A DNA stretch of 64,000 nt. Origin: Alentia gelatinosa (Eukaryota > Annelida > Polychaeta > Phyllodocida > Polynoidae). Each line of letters opens with the position of its first letter. Positions within the stretch are counted from its first letter, which is position 1. The notes below the pieces were generated by a model. The model saw only the letters and a list, made by a program, of their open reading frames with translations, made no database searches and was not told the origin of the DNA. Positions 47,085 through 58,460 of this stretch are shown here, in pieces. The position numbers and the translations under genes are program-made. The stretch is taken from NCBI GenBank assembly GCA_950022655.1, contig OX465592.1:5229544-5293543 (forward strand), read 5' to 3'.

Positions 47085-47275
47085 TATAGAAACAGGGATA
47101 CTGTAATTGTAAATCAAACGTACGCGGTAAGATTGACAATTAGATAATCCTAACGCCAAAGGCAGAGGGATAATCTTCTTGACAATTTTACCAAGTATTT
47201 TTCACATACAACTACATTCAACCTGTTTTCATATCATTATATACCTTAAAATGGCGAAATCATACCTTTTATTGA
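47085..47275 (-). mobile_element. foldback element, hairpin family A, copy 4 (inverted)
   Basis: The arms GGTAAGATTGACAATTAGAT and AATCTTCTTGACAATTTTAC flank the reverse-complement apex CGCCAAAGGCAGAGG. The outer stem pairs GAAACAGGGATACTGTAATTG with CAACCTGTTTTC. TTATATACCTTAAAATGG on the right is the usual inner boundary. Confidence 0.65.
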
Positions 47276-48424
47276 TGTCGATTGAATGGCTGTACATCAT
47301 ACGTCACTGTTTGACATACAGCTATGAATACGACATGGGTAGGAGTGGGCGCTATACGTAGGAGATATGGCCTCAGGTATATAATCAGAAGGAAACTGAT
47401 TATTATCTCACCCCTTATACATGATCCAGAACATTATTAATCAATAAAATAAATCACCCAATTAGCCGTTGGGTATCGGATACATTACTTTCTCGGCTGC
47501 GGAGTATGAGTTCCTAATGTTAAGCCTATGGAGACAAATAGGGGGGTGAGATAATATCTGAGACGGAACAGGTTGTGTCGACTGCCTTGTGATTCATGTC
47601 AAACCATGTGAAAGATGCGATCAGCATCGCAAGAATATATCAAACTATTAATAGATTTATCAGCAATCCCAATTGATTTTCATTGAATTGAAGTAATTCA
47701 GGCTATAAATTCAGTTGTTGACTTATCCTTACCTAGAAGAGGACTATGTGTACAGCCATTGAAGGAAGGTAAATAAGAACTTAGGTACACAGGTCATAGT
47801 TTGTCGTGAGAACAATTTGCGCGAGTTCTCGTTGTTATTCGCTTACTTGTAAATATGTTAATAATTGTTGATTAATAAGAGCTAGTTACCTGTTTAATAG
47901 ATGTCCTCAAACTGAGATATATATTTTGTGCATTATGTCATTGAACGCGGAGAGAATTTGAAACAATTCTCCTTTACTTAAAACCTGTATTGTTTAAGTC
48001 ATATATTCCAAGACAATTAATCTTTGCTTTAACATATTTAAAAGCTCAATATATTTTGCAGCCCAGTTGATAGGGAATGGGACATTCATAAATTGTGAAG
48101 TATTTTGCTATTCATTTTGAAGACACACCGTGTAAACCCTGAATTTCTCAAGACAGCATTGCCCCGAACACCGAACCGAAGACCCAGTCACCCCTCAGAG
48201 TTACTGAGTAAAGGTGGTACCCTTGACTCAACGCATAGTTACATGAACAAAACCAAAGGGGATTCTATTCCATCTCTGATGAACAGAAGGAGTGTAAATA
48301 ATGAATAGAAAACTTATTTGTATCATTATTAATGGGTATCCTTTAAGTTAAAGGACATAGTAAAGGGTGTGCGTGAATTTTGAGATAAATAGATGTGTAC
48401 ATATTTGGTGGGCGGAGTGACTTG

Positions 48425-48950
48425 ATAATGGGTTACTTTGTGAGTAAAGTAAAGACATGGACAGCCCTGTGTGTGAGTAAAGTAAAGACATGAACAGCCC
48501 TGTGTGAGTACAGTCAAAACATGGACAGCCCTGTGCGAGTACAGTCAAAACATGGACAGCCCTGTGCGAGTACAGTCAAAACATGGAAAGCCCTGTGTGA
48601 GTATAGTCAAAACATGGACAGCCCTGTGTGAGTACAATAAAAACATGGAAAGCCCTGTGTGAGTACAGTAAAAACATGGACAGCCCTGTGTGTGAGTACC
48701 ATAAAGACATGGACAGCCCAGTGTGACTACAGTAAAAACATGGACAGCCCTGTGTGTGAGTACCATAAAGACATGGACAGCCCTGTGTGAGTACAGTAAA
48801 AACATGGACAGCCCTGTGTGAGTTCAGTGAAAACATGGACAGCCCTGTATGAGTACAGTAAAAGCATGGACAGCCCTATGTGAGTACAGTAAAAACATGG
48901 ACAGCCCTGTGTGTGAGTACAGTAAAGACATGGACAGCTCTGCCAATTTA
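48425..48950. repeat. 31/33-bp minisatellite
   Basis: The unit is ACATGGACAGCCCTGTGTGA-GTACAGTAAAA, with a 33-bp variant carrying an extra GT and ACCATAAAG. About 17 copies are present, homogeneous in the centre. Cys/Thr/His-rich minus-strand frames are artefacts. Confidence 0.9.
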
Positions 48951-49828
48951 CAATAAAGTGGTGTGCAGCCCCTCTTCCCTTCTTGTATTGTAATAGACGC
49001 TTCATTCAAGGCTCAGTTATCTGATTTGTAAACACACAGAGGATGACTGTAGGTTCACAAAGTTTCCACTTTATATTGCGCTTTATGTTTCCAATTGTTC
49101 TGCATAAACTTCAGGTGGCGTCATACACTGTTCATGCCAGTTGTGCAGTCTACAAGCAGGTTTCTCCACCAGTGACAGAAGTGCATAACATTAACCCATT
49201 CTGTAGTATTTCACGTAACGCTGCACAAAAGAGCGACAAAATCAGTCAGTCGCTGTACCCTCCACTCAGTTGCCAATATTCTGTGACATATTACTTTGTT
49301 AATGCTCTTCTGTTATATTTAGCATTGTGCTTTTTTTTTCCTCAGTACTGAGACTTGTGCCACCAAAAAACCTATTTTTTATTCATGAAATAGGCGAAAA
49401 ATGTTTCAGCTAAAGAATTTGTCTCTCTGAGATTATGTTTCAATTTCAATTCTGAAGCTGAGGAGTGAAGTTTAGTTCCTTGAATTGCAGTTCTTCAAAG
49501 AAAATCCTAAATCTGTTAGGATGCAAGAGACCAGTGTAACTCAGTATGGGTATAAAATAGAGCCACGATTTGTGAAGTCTCGCCCGCCACGTCACAGGGC
49601 TGGTAGCTCCGCACTCCCCTCCCCCACAACCTCACCCACCTCAGACCATGGTGCCGAAACCACCCAGCATTCCCCTAGTGTTCAGCATGAGAGCGGACAG
49701 AAAATGCCGCTCCATGTGGTTGGTGTTGACAGATGTCGTTCTGAGCACACACTCTCGCCGCGTCACAGGTGGGAGCCTCGTGTGACACCGCGGTCAGCCT
49801 CCTCCACGGTGCTTCGCCAACCCGGGGT

Positions 49829-51101
49829 CACCAGTAGTTGTGATACTCTAAGTCTGTTCTCTGATAAAATCTTTTCAACATTTGACATTATTCGCATAAT
49901 AAAATTAAATTTCAATGTAAGTTGCTTCTGTGTCTTTGTTTGCTTGTGTTAAAAACAATTAGATTCTAGAGGGTAAAATGCTCACCAAAGCCCTCAATAA
50001 ACTATATGGAAAATTGTTCCAAAGTTATTTAGTTAACTTCTTAAGGACTCTAATCTGTCCAGTCACATCCATAAAGAGAGATTCAGCATTAACAAAGTGA
50101 TAAAAGAATTACCTGCAAATCATTTTAGATACTGGTAAAGTAAGTCCCTCTCTTCTGGTAAATGTAAATTGAGTCAATAATATGACAGGAAATATTTAAA
50201 AACAATTGTAGGACTAGCAAGTAACCACATCTTCAATTTCATAAGAAAACCGCATAGCCGCATGTATTCAGCGTGAGAGTGGAAAACTATATGGCTCTGT
50301 ATGGTTCTCGGAGCACTCTCCACTCTCATCACAGGGCATAGCCGCGTGTATTCAGCGTGAGAGTTGAAAACGACATGCCTCAGTATGTTCACAGAGCGCT
50401 CTCCAGCCCCGTCAAAGGGCATAGCCGCGTGTATTCAGCATGAGTGTAGAAAACTATGTGGCTCTGTATGGTTCTCGGAGCACTCTCCACTCTCATCACA
50501 GGGCATAGCTGCGTGTATTCAGCATGAGAGTGGAAAACGATGTGGCTCTATGGTTCACGGATCACTCTCCAGCCTCGTCACAGGGCATAGCCGCGTGTAT
50601 TCAGCATGAGAGTGGAAAACGATGTAGCTCTGTATGTTCACCGAGCGCTCTCCAGCCTCGTCACAGGGCATAGCAGCGTGTAATCAGCGTGAGAGTGGAA
50701 CACGATGTGGCTCTGTGTGGTTCTCGGATCACTCTCCAGCCTCGTCACAGGGCATAGCCGCATGTAATCAGCGTGAGAGTGGAACACGATGTGGCTCTGT
50801 ATGGTTCTCGGATCACTCTCCAGCCCCATCACTGGTCAGAGCCATGTGTATTCAGCGTGTGAGTGGACAGACTGGGTGGCCCTGTATGGCTCACTCTCCA
50901 GCCTCGTCACAGGTCAGAGCCACATGTGTCACTCCGACCATGAATATCCAAAGGCACGGTCACCAGTAGTTGTGATACCCTAAGATTCTTCTCTGACAAA
51001 TTCCTTTCAACATTTGACATTATCTGCATAACAAAGATAAAATTTCAATGCAAGTTGGTTTTGTTTTTGTTTGCTTGTGTTAAAAACAATCAGATTCTGG
51101 A
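49829..51101. repeat. direct duplication of a 145-bp block flanking the 83-bp array
   Basis: CACCAGTAGTTGTGATACTC through TGTTAAAAACAATTAGATTC (49829-49965) recurs at about 50960-51096 with roughly 15 percent divergence. Both copies follow an array edge, so an array-plus-flank module was duplicated. Confidence 0.8.
50253..50935. repeat. 83-bp minisatellite, 8-9 copies
   Basis: Units contain GGGCATAGCCGCGTGTATTC-AGCGTGAGAGTGGAAAACGA and CGGATCACTCTCCAGCCTCG-TCACA. Spacing of CATAGCC is 83-84 bases (for example 50253, 50336, 50420). Older fragments of the same unit are recognisable at about 49.59-49.78 kb. Confidence 0.85.
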
Positions 51102-51414
51102 ACAAGAAATGCTCACCTTCAAGGGGCTATTTTTGCCCAAAGTTATATGTTAACATGTTCAGTGCGTGCTCCACCAGGCAACCTGACCAGCAGCCGTACT
51201 TTGTGTCTGCGCAGTCTACAGACATCGGTGCAGTGGAGCCGGCTACATGCTCGATGACTGATATGGTACTGTACATCATTTAAAGCGAATAAGACAAGTA
51301 AGTTAACACATTATCAATTTCCTTCAACACATTATGCACTGAATAAGAACAAAATTGAATGGGTTATTTTAGTACATTTTATTACAAAAAAAGATTAAAA
51401 GATGCCAAACTGGA

Positions 51415-51860
51415 ACCGCATCTCATACTGTGCTGACACGAGGTGCAGGTCAAAACCCGGACATTAAAACTTCCTCACAGTGAATTACAAACACAAAACA
51501 CACACAAGTAGTGGACGGAAGTGTGGGTCATACGAGGATGGAACTGTCATTCATACGAGGATGGAATTGTGAGTCGTTTGAGGACGGAACTGTGGACAGC
51601 ACTATAGCTGGCCTGTTATGTCCCAAATGAGAATTATATGTATTGCATGATGCTCAATTCTATTTTTTGTTTTACACAAGGAAAGGTTACCAAGTTAACA
51701 AATTCAATATTCTTCAGCAAACTATGTTCTGAAAAAGAACCAACTGGGTCTCATACTGTGCTGACATGAGGTGCAGGTCAAAACTTCCTCACAGTGAATT
51801 ATAAACACGAAACACACACAAGTAGTGGACGGAAGTGTGGATCATGCGAGGACAGTGACT
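51415..51860. repeat. 110-bp direct duplication
   Basis: CTCATACTGTGCTGACACGA-GGTGCAGGTCAAAAC and CACACAAGTAGTGGACGGAA-GTGTGG near 51.42-51.53 kb recur near 51.75-51.84 kb, the second copy lacking about 15 internal bases (CCGGACATTAA). Confidence 0.75.
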
Positions 51861-53861
51861 GTTACCTCGTCACAGAAATTATAACAGAATGACAGCATCA
51901 TTTATCCAAAAACAGGGGGGGGGGGGGGGGGGGGAAAGGGTGTAACAGGATTGACAATTTATACATTCAACAAGGAAATTATCTCATAGCCTCAAACAGA
52001 GAAGCTGGAAACTTGCTGACAGAAATTATTAAATAACACAGAATTTCACCATACTGCCCCAAAAATACAGAACAAAGGACATGTACCATAACTGTAATGG
52101 TCCCTAAATGTTCAAAGTTAACAAAGAATCATTTCACGAGTACATATTTCTGTTTTTCCAAACGTGAACAAATGGAATGTAACAGAAGTTATATATTGTA
52201 AATTAAGTGTGCCTTCTTTCAACCAGATACAACCAACATGTGTACAAAATAACATTCTTGTGACTCACTTAACAACATACAACCGTAAAACTTCTTCAAT
52301 AATAAAAACCTTCTGGAGATGTGGACTTTATCTCGTCCCTGCTATTTAACGTTGGGAACTCGTATTCAATGGCCATGGAGTATTGTAAAACAAATCTCAA
52401 TGGGTGATGATGTCACAAACATTAGCAAATCAGTCAGTGATAGGGCTGACATAAAATTTGAATTGCACTTGATCTGTAGCTGCTGAAAATACCCAATGAG
52501 TTTTGGTGTGCTACATTTATAATTTTACTCGGCTTTGACTTGTGGGATTACTCCACAACCAAAACTTATGGTGTATTTTCAGGGGATACTGATCTCGATG
52601 CAGTTCCTTCTTAGTATGCAATGGTGTATTTGTTTATAGCACTTTAATTACAATCCACTAAAAATGTCCAATTCCAACAATAAATACACTTGTATATTGG
52701 AGGAATCCCTGTCAAATGTTGACACGGCCATGTGCCACAGCACCTTTAACATGACGCCTGAAAAGACACCTGTTGGAACCGTGTTTTGTCTGTAAACTGT
52801 ACAGATGCACCCTAGTTGCCCCCATTTGTTGATATCTTGATCAATATCATAGCAACTCACTGCAAAATGTTGCACCCATAGCTTTGTTGACACTGTGACA
52901 TCCCATCACCAAGTGAAAATTTGGTGATTACAGCACAGCTGACTTCACTAGAAAACAGCATTCACACGTAGCGTCAGCCGTGAGCAGTTGGTCTTAGCCG
53001 TGTATTGCCATTCCATTTATCTACGCTCTTTAGGCACCTGTTGACAGAGCACCAAAAGTTGCATCTACATAGAGTGCGGTGTATAATGACGGGTTTCTCC
53101 ACCAGTGAAACTACGCCCGAATACAGGATCTTCTCGATGCAGCGAATATAACAATATTCTGATATAATAATGGTGGCATTAAGGTGGTCAAACATCAGAC
53201 CCTTCATAGATTAAAATATGCAAAAACCTCGTCTTTCAATCTGTGTCATAAAGCATTTAACTGATTCACTCGTTAAGTCCTTTAAATTCCTGAATACATA
53301 AACTATCTGATTAGATTCTATAAAGAAATGCTACTAATTTCCAACAGATATATATATATATACACAAACCCCATGAGGTTCTTTGTGCCTGTGTGTACTT
53401 TATCTACTCTAGTTCTAGTAATTATATATACAAAATGTATTGGAGGCACATATGTGGCAGATTCATATTCTCATTCCTTCCTGAAAGTCTCAATGAGAAG
53501 AGGCACATGTGATTCTAGTTCTTTCAGCTTTCATTGACATAGGGAGGAAAGCACCTTGGTTTAAGTTGTTGCACCAGTTAGATTTACTTTGAACATCATA
53601 TTATGAATAAAGATCACCAAAGGTTACGAAAGGAAACAATTCATTCGTAGAAAAGGAAACCACTGGCAGGTAACAGGCAAAAACTATTTAATCAGGTTTT
53701 AGTAGACTTTGGCCGGACAGCCGCCATCGGTAAGCATGTGGCCTGCTCCACCGCACCTACCTCTATATATCCACCTGACAATTGTTAACATGGTGCCCGT
53801 ACGGTGCCTGTGCAGCGCCGTTCAAGAGATTCAGTCAGCTATGTGCCGATATGGCCGCCAT

Positions 53862-54312
53862 GGTATAGCCCGGTACATCCAGGTACGGCTAGGTACAGAC
53901 AGGTACGGCCAGGTACAGACAGGTCCGACCAGGTACAGGCAGGTACAGCCCGGTACATCCAGGTATGGCTCAGTACAGACAGGTATGGCCTGGTACATCC
54001 AGGTACGACCAGGTACAGCCCGGTACATCCAGGTATGGCTCGGTACAGACGGGTACGGCCAGGTACAGACAGGTACGACCAGGTACAGGCAGGTACAGCC
54101 CGGTACATCCAGGTATGGCTCGGTACAGACAGGTACGACCAGGTACAGGCAGGTACAGCCCGGTACATCCAGATACGGCTCGGCACAGACAGGTATGGCC
54201 TGGTACATCCAGGTACGGCTCGGTACAGACAGGTACAGCCTGGTTCAGACAGGTACGACCTGGTACAGGCAGGTACAGCCCGGTACATCCAGATACGGCT
54301 CGGTACAGACAG
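53862..54312. repeat. 10-bp GGTACR-based minisatellite with 60-bp higher-order units
   Basis: The basic word is GGTACAGACA/GGTACGACCA/GGTACATCCA. Sets of six words (about 60 bp) form higher-order units that recur about seven times. Unit length makes several frames open on both strands (Gly/Tyr/Arg/Gln/Val on plus; Tyr/Pro/Cys/Val on minus). Confidence 0.92.
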
Positions 54313-55069
54313 GTGGAAGCTTCGTCATTTTACCTTGTTGAGCAAACTTTATCATTTGGCATTGTTGAGTTATACTTTCTACTTTCTGTGGAGACATTGC
54401 TGCAATATCTATTATTTTAACAATTTACCTGCAATTTACTTTACAATTTACACGCCCCAGAGACAGGAGGGGGATGCAAGATGTGGCAATCAGTCGGCGG
54501 AGTCAACACTGACATTTGTTTCTTACTCAGTAACTTGTTTTGTAAATGAGTGTAATGAGCTTGTACAGAATTCTTTTGTAAATGAATTTGAACTTAATAC
54601 AGAAAATCACAGATTTTACATAATCAAACTCTTCTTACACGAAACTGACTTGAAACACAGGTAAATTCCAAAGGATCTAGAATATAATAAATTAATGAAG
54701 ATGTCAAAATAAAGAAAGTTTTTCTTTAAATTTTAGTGTTTTTCGTTGTTTTTTTGCTGCTGTAAAATTCCAATCCCAGGAGCACAAGTCTTCCGTTTTA
54801 TACATGAATTATTCTAGATAATGATTTAATGACTGCTGATTTTGATAGATTGTGAAGAACTTTCAAGTCATTATTTGACTAATACAGTATATTACAAAAT
54901 GAGCTTTGTACAAAATTCAATAGTGTAACTAGATATGCATAATTTATAACAATTATGGAACAAGGTTTCACTATCCCCTGTATTCTGGAGAAACAGCGCA
55001 AACAACCTGACTACCTTTCACCACTAGGTGGTGCTGCTGTAAGAATGACATCATCATACCGACTCTAAC

Positions 55070-55690
55070 TTGGTCTGGATGACATCAGTGACATCACACA
55101 AGGTCTCTTAACTTGGTCCAGATGATGTCAGGTAATGACATCACTAATAACATCTCTAAATTGGTCTGGATAACATCAGACGATGACACGACTCATAACA
55201 TCTCTAACTTGCTCTGGTTAATACGAGACGATGACTTGACTCATAACGTCTCTAACTTGGTCTGGCTAATGTCAGATGATGACATTACTTATGACATCTC
55301 TAACTTGGTTCGGATTACACCATTGATGTGACTAATAACATCTCTAACTTGGTCTGGCTAATGTCAGACGATGACATGACTCATAACATCTTTAACTTGG
55401 TTCGGATTTTGCCATCGACGTGACTCATTACGTCTCTAACTTGGTCTGGATAATGCCTGATGACGATGTTACTTATAACGTCTATAGCTTGGTCCAGATG
55501 ACGTCAGATGATAACGTCACTCATAACATCTCTAACTTGGTCCAGACAATGTCAGATGATGTTACTTTTAACATCTCCAACTTGGTGCACATGACATCAC
55601 TAAATCACATCACTTATAGCATCTCTTAATTGGTCTGGATAATATCAGACGATGACGTCACTCATAATGTCTCTAACTTGGTTTGGATGA
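55070..55690. repeat. 48-bp minisatellite containing the 3' end of the CFAP410 coding region
   Basis: The plus-strand unit is CATAACATCTCTAACTTGGT-CTGGATAATGTCAGATGATG-ACATGACT, about 13 copies. On the minus strand the unit at 55650-55695 encodes VIQTKLETL-stop of CFAP410. Downstream units keep the same words, including the stop. Units near the gene contain TGACGTCA. Confidence 0.93.
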
Positions 55691-58460
55691 CGTCAGAAAC
55701 AATCTGCAGACTCTCATCATCCAGTTCCTTGATGAGATGTAAAACGGCCTGAACGATGTTCGAGTTCTGTGAAAATAAAGAAATTTATGTAAATATTGCC
55801 TCTGTTTCCTGCTCTCTATAAAAAGAGATTCCACAGTGAAAATTAAGACCTGGACAGAAGTCTGAGTGTGAGACCAGTAAAAAGAGTGTCTCATCAAGTA
55901 GGTCTTAACAATAGCAACAAGTCAAAACATATTGTTACATTCCAATTTTTCTATTGAGATTTGTTTGTTTGGGTAGTTCAACGTCCAATTTGTTCAATAA
56001 GACTTACTTTGGTTTACTTTACTAGAATTTGCATATCCTGTTAGAATAACAAGGTATGCTGCCTGGCTGATCCAGGCATCTTACTCTTCTCGAATATATC
56101 TTATCGAAAATCTTATATTCCCTGAGGAAGATAAGATTTTCGACTCTCTCTTGCCAGTGTTATGGAAGACACTGTGCATTCCTATTATATTCTTCTGGAA
56201 TGTCTTCCTGCTCTTCTTTGTGGCCTGACAATGTAGGATGAGATCTCTATTGAGAAATGGGCATCATTTTCCTTTGGCCTAAACAGCCAAACTCGCTTCG
56301 GATTAATTCTCTACAAAGGACAGTCCCTAGCAATGAGCAGTCGAGTCGCCCCAACTCATAACAGAGGTAAATATATAGCACTGCAACTCCATGTATTAGA
56401 AACAGTCCGCAGCCAGCTACCATTGCAGTAACATCAGCAATGAAGCTAGTTACAGGAACATGGTTTTGGTTTCTTTCATTCAGATTACTGTCATACAATC
56501 AATGGTGGCGAATCCCGGTAAATCTCACAGTTCATTTTCTTTATACCAAAGATAATATATCTTTGTATACGTAGTCATTGTATTAGGGGTTTAATACAGA
56601 GAGAGTATAGTTTTAGTAGATCAACACTCATACCCTGGCCTTGGCGCTGTGTGACGGGCGGGATTGTGCTGGTTGCGCCACCTTGTCGGCAGGCAGAGGC
56701 TTCAGTCCAAACTGTGCTCTGATCTCACTGCAATAACAGATCAGGATTTACACTTAGACGATGATTTAATATTATTATATACCTGTGTCCGAATGTCTAT
56801 GAAATACTGCCCGCTGCTAGGGGTGCAGTAATAATAATGTTCGTGCCCGCTGTGAGAGTGACTTAATAAGTTATTAAAATGTCGTTTTTTTCATAGATTT
56901 AAGGTATGTAATAATAAGCAAACGTCCTGACTGTAGACGAAACGATTCTAGTTCTCGGTCAGTCGTCGATATCATACTGCCTTCCACCTATGGCTTCAGG
57001 CAGTATGATATCGACGATTGACCTCGAACAGGAACCGTTTCGTCCACAGTAAGGACGTTTCCTAATAATACCAGCCCCAAACTGTGATCTCACTGCAATA
57101 ACAGATCAGGATTTACAGAAAAAAGGATTTGCACAGAAAAAAGGATTTTGTATACTAAAATTAAAAACATGGATTTCTATGAAAAATGTAGCTGTTGGCC
57201 TATTGGGCAAAAAAATACAACAACAACAACATAAGATATTTAAAGTTTATAGTCCAAAGGATCTTACTTCGTCTCTTCAACAGGGTTTTCTAGCGTTATT
57301 TCTCCCTCTTCTATTGAGATCTCATCGCTCTCCTCCTCTTCTTCATCCGTGGTTGTCGATGCTTCTTTCTGCGTCGTGCTTTTGTCTTCGCTGTCTTCGC
57401 TCTCTACTTCGCTGGTTTTACTGTTCCCCGTGGAGGGTGTTTCTGTGTCCACAGTCTCCTCTCGGGGTGTTTCGGGAGGAGTGACATCCGTCTTTTCATC
57501 TTCGTCTTCCTCAATGTCTTTCTCCACATCGGGTTCTGAGTCTTGTTTCGTTTCCTCTTTCTCCACTCTCTCTACTCCTCCATCTTCCAGCTCCAGTTCT
57601 TTCTGTAAGTTGCATATAACATAATCATACAGTATCAATAAAAACCTCGCAGATAGACATTGTGTTAATTACACTGTGTCGCTGACATGATACAGTATCA
57701 ATTAAACCCTCGCAGATAGACATTGTTATATTTACACCATGTCGCTGACATAATACAGTGTCAATTAAGACCTGGCAGAGAGACATTGTGTTAGATATGC
57801 TGGGTCGCTGACATAATACAGTACCAATGAATACCTCGCAGATTGACATCATGTTCATTATCCTACCCTTAATAAAAAACGCCATATGCTTAACATTGGA
57901 TTTGTTTATGTCACAGGTGTGACATAAAATGTTGTTTATGTCACTACTTACTAATATTCAAAAATGGTGGAAATAAGTTTGAGTTTTTTTATGTCATTCA
58001 TTATGTTGGCTCCTTAATCTCACTCGTCTTCGACTCATGAGATTATGGACCCAACAAAATATGTTACATAAATAAACTCATACTTAAACTTGTGGCGTCT
58101 CTTGATATTACTGTGCCATTGACATAATATATTATCAATTAAAACCTTGCAGATAGACATTGTGTTAATTATGCCGTGTCGCTGACGTCTTCTTTGCTCA
58201 TTTTCACGACCAGGAAATAGGAAATATAACATTTATCTTTACCTCCTTTGGCTTTTCCGGTTCCTCCTCAACCTCTTTGTGTTTGCTCCTTTCTTTCTCT
58301 TCGGAGTTTTCTGAGTCTTTCTTCTCTTTAAACTTGCGCGAACGGCGAGTTGGCGCAGGGCTCGACTCAGGTGAGGACTTGAGGGACGTCAGAGTCTCCA
58401 CGAGAGGCGTGAGATCCAGTCCCTGCTCGATGGCTTCGTTCACCTCCTCGTCTTGGACCG
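55662..58460 (-). other. CFAP410: CFAP410 exons 4-7, acidic linker and C-terminal helical domain
   Basis: Exon 4 encodes PVQDEEVNEAIEQGLDLTPL followed by a basic Ser-rich stretch (PTRRSRKFKEKKD). Exon 5 is almost wholly Glu/Asp/Ser/Thr (DEEEEESDEISIEEGEI). Exon 6 encodes NEIRAQFGLKPLPADKVAQP. Exon 7 supplies the short helical C-terminal domain, which in the human protein forms an oligomeric helical bundle. The acidic insert is not present at this length in human and is predicted disordered. Confidence 0.9.

Larger units (their letters stand above)
46486..55661. other. gene-poor region between the WDR37 and CFAP410 3' ends
   Basis: Two convergent genes end at its borders. It holds the foldback copy at 47.1 kb, minisatellites at 48.42, 50.25, 53.86 and 55.07 kb, duplicated blocks at 49.8/50.96 and 51.42/51.75 kb and a 20-G run at 51915-51934. 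Open stretches at 49485-49700 (after TTGCAG) and 51166-51281 look mildly coding but lack partners with matching phases, so no gene is called. Confidence 0.55.

Noticed and set aside
49485..49952. Plus-strand ORF of 155 codons after a TTGCAG acceptor-like site
   Set aside because: Its second half is made of degenerate 83-bp repeat units and a duplicated flank. No phase-compatible partner exon was found.
51166..51281. Open stretch QPDQQPYFVSAQSTDIGAVE ending in TAA, resembling a terminal exon
   Set aside because: The composition looks coding, but no upstream exon is visible and the region is otherwise repeats. It stays unassigned.
53804..54664. 286-codon ORF with GTARYRQVRPGT repeats, resembling a structural protein
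   Set aside because: Composition follows the 10-bp GGTAC satellite. Other frames and the opposite strand are equally open, and the non-repeat tail has no domain.
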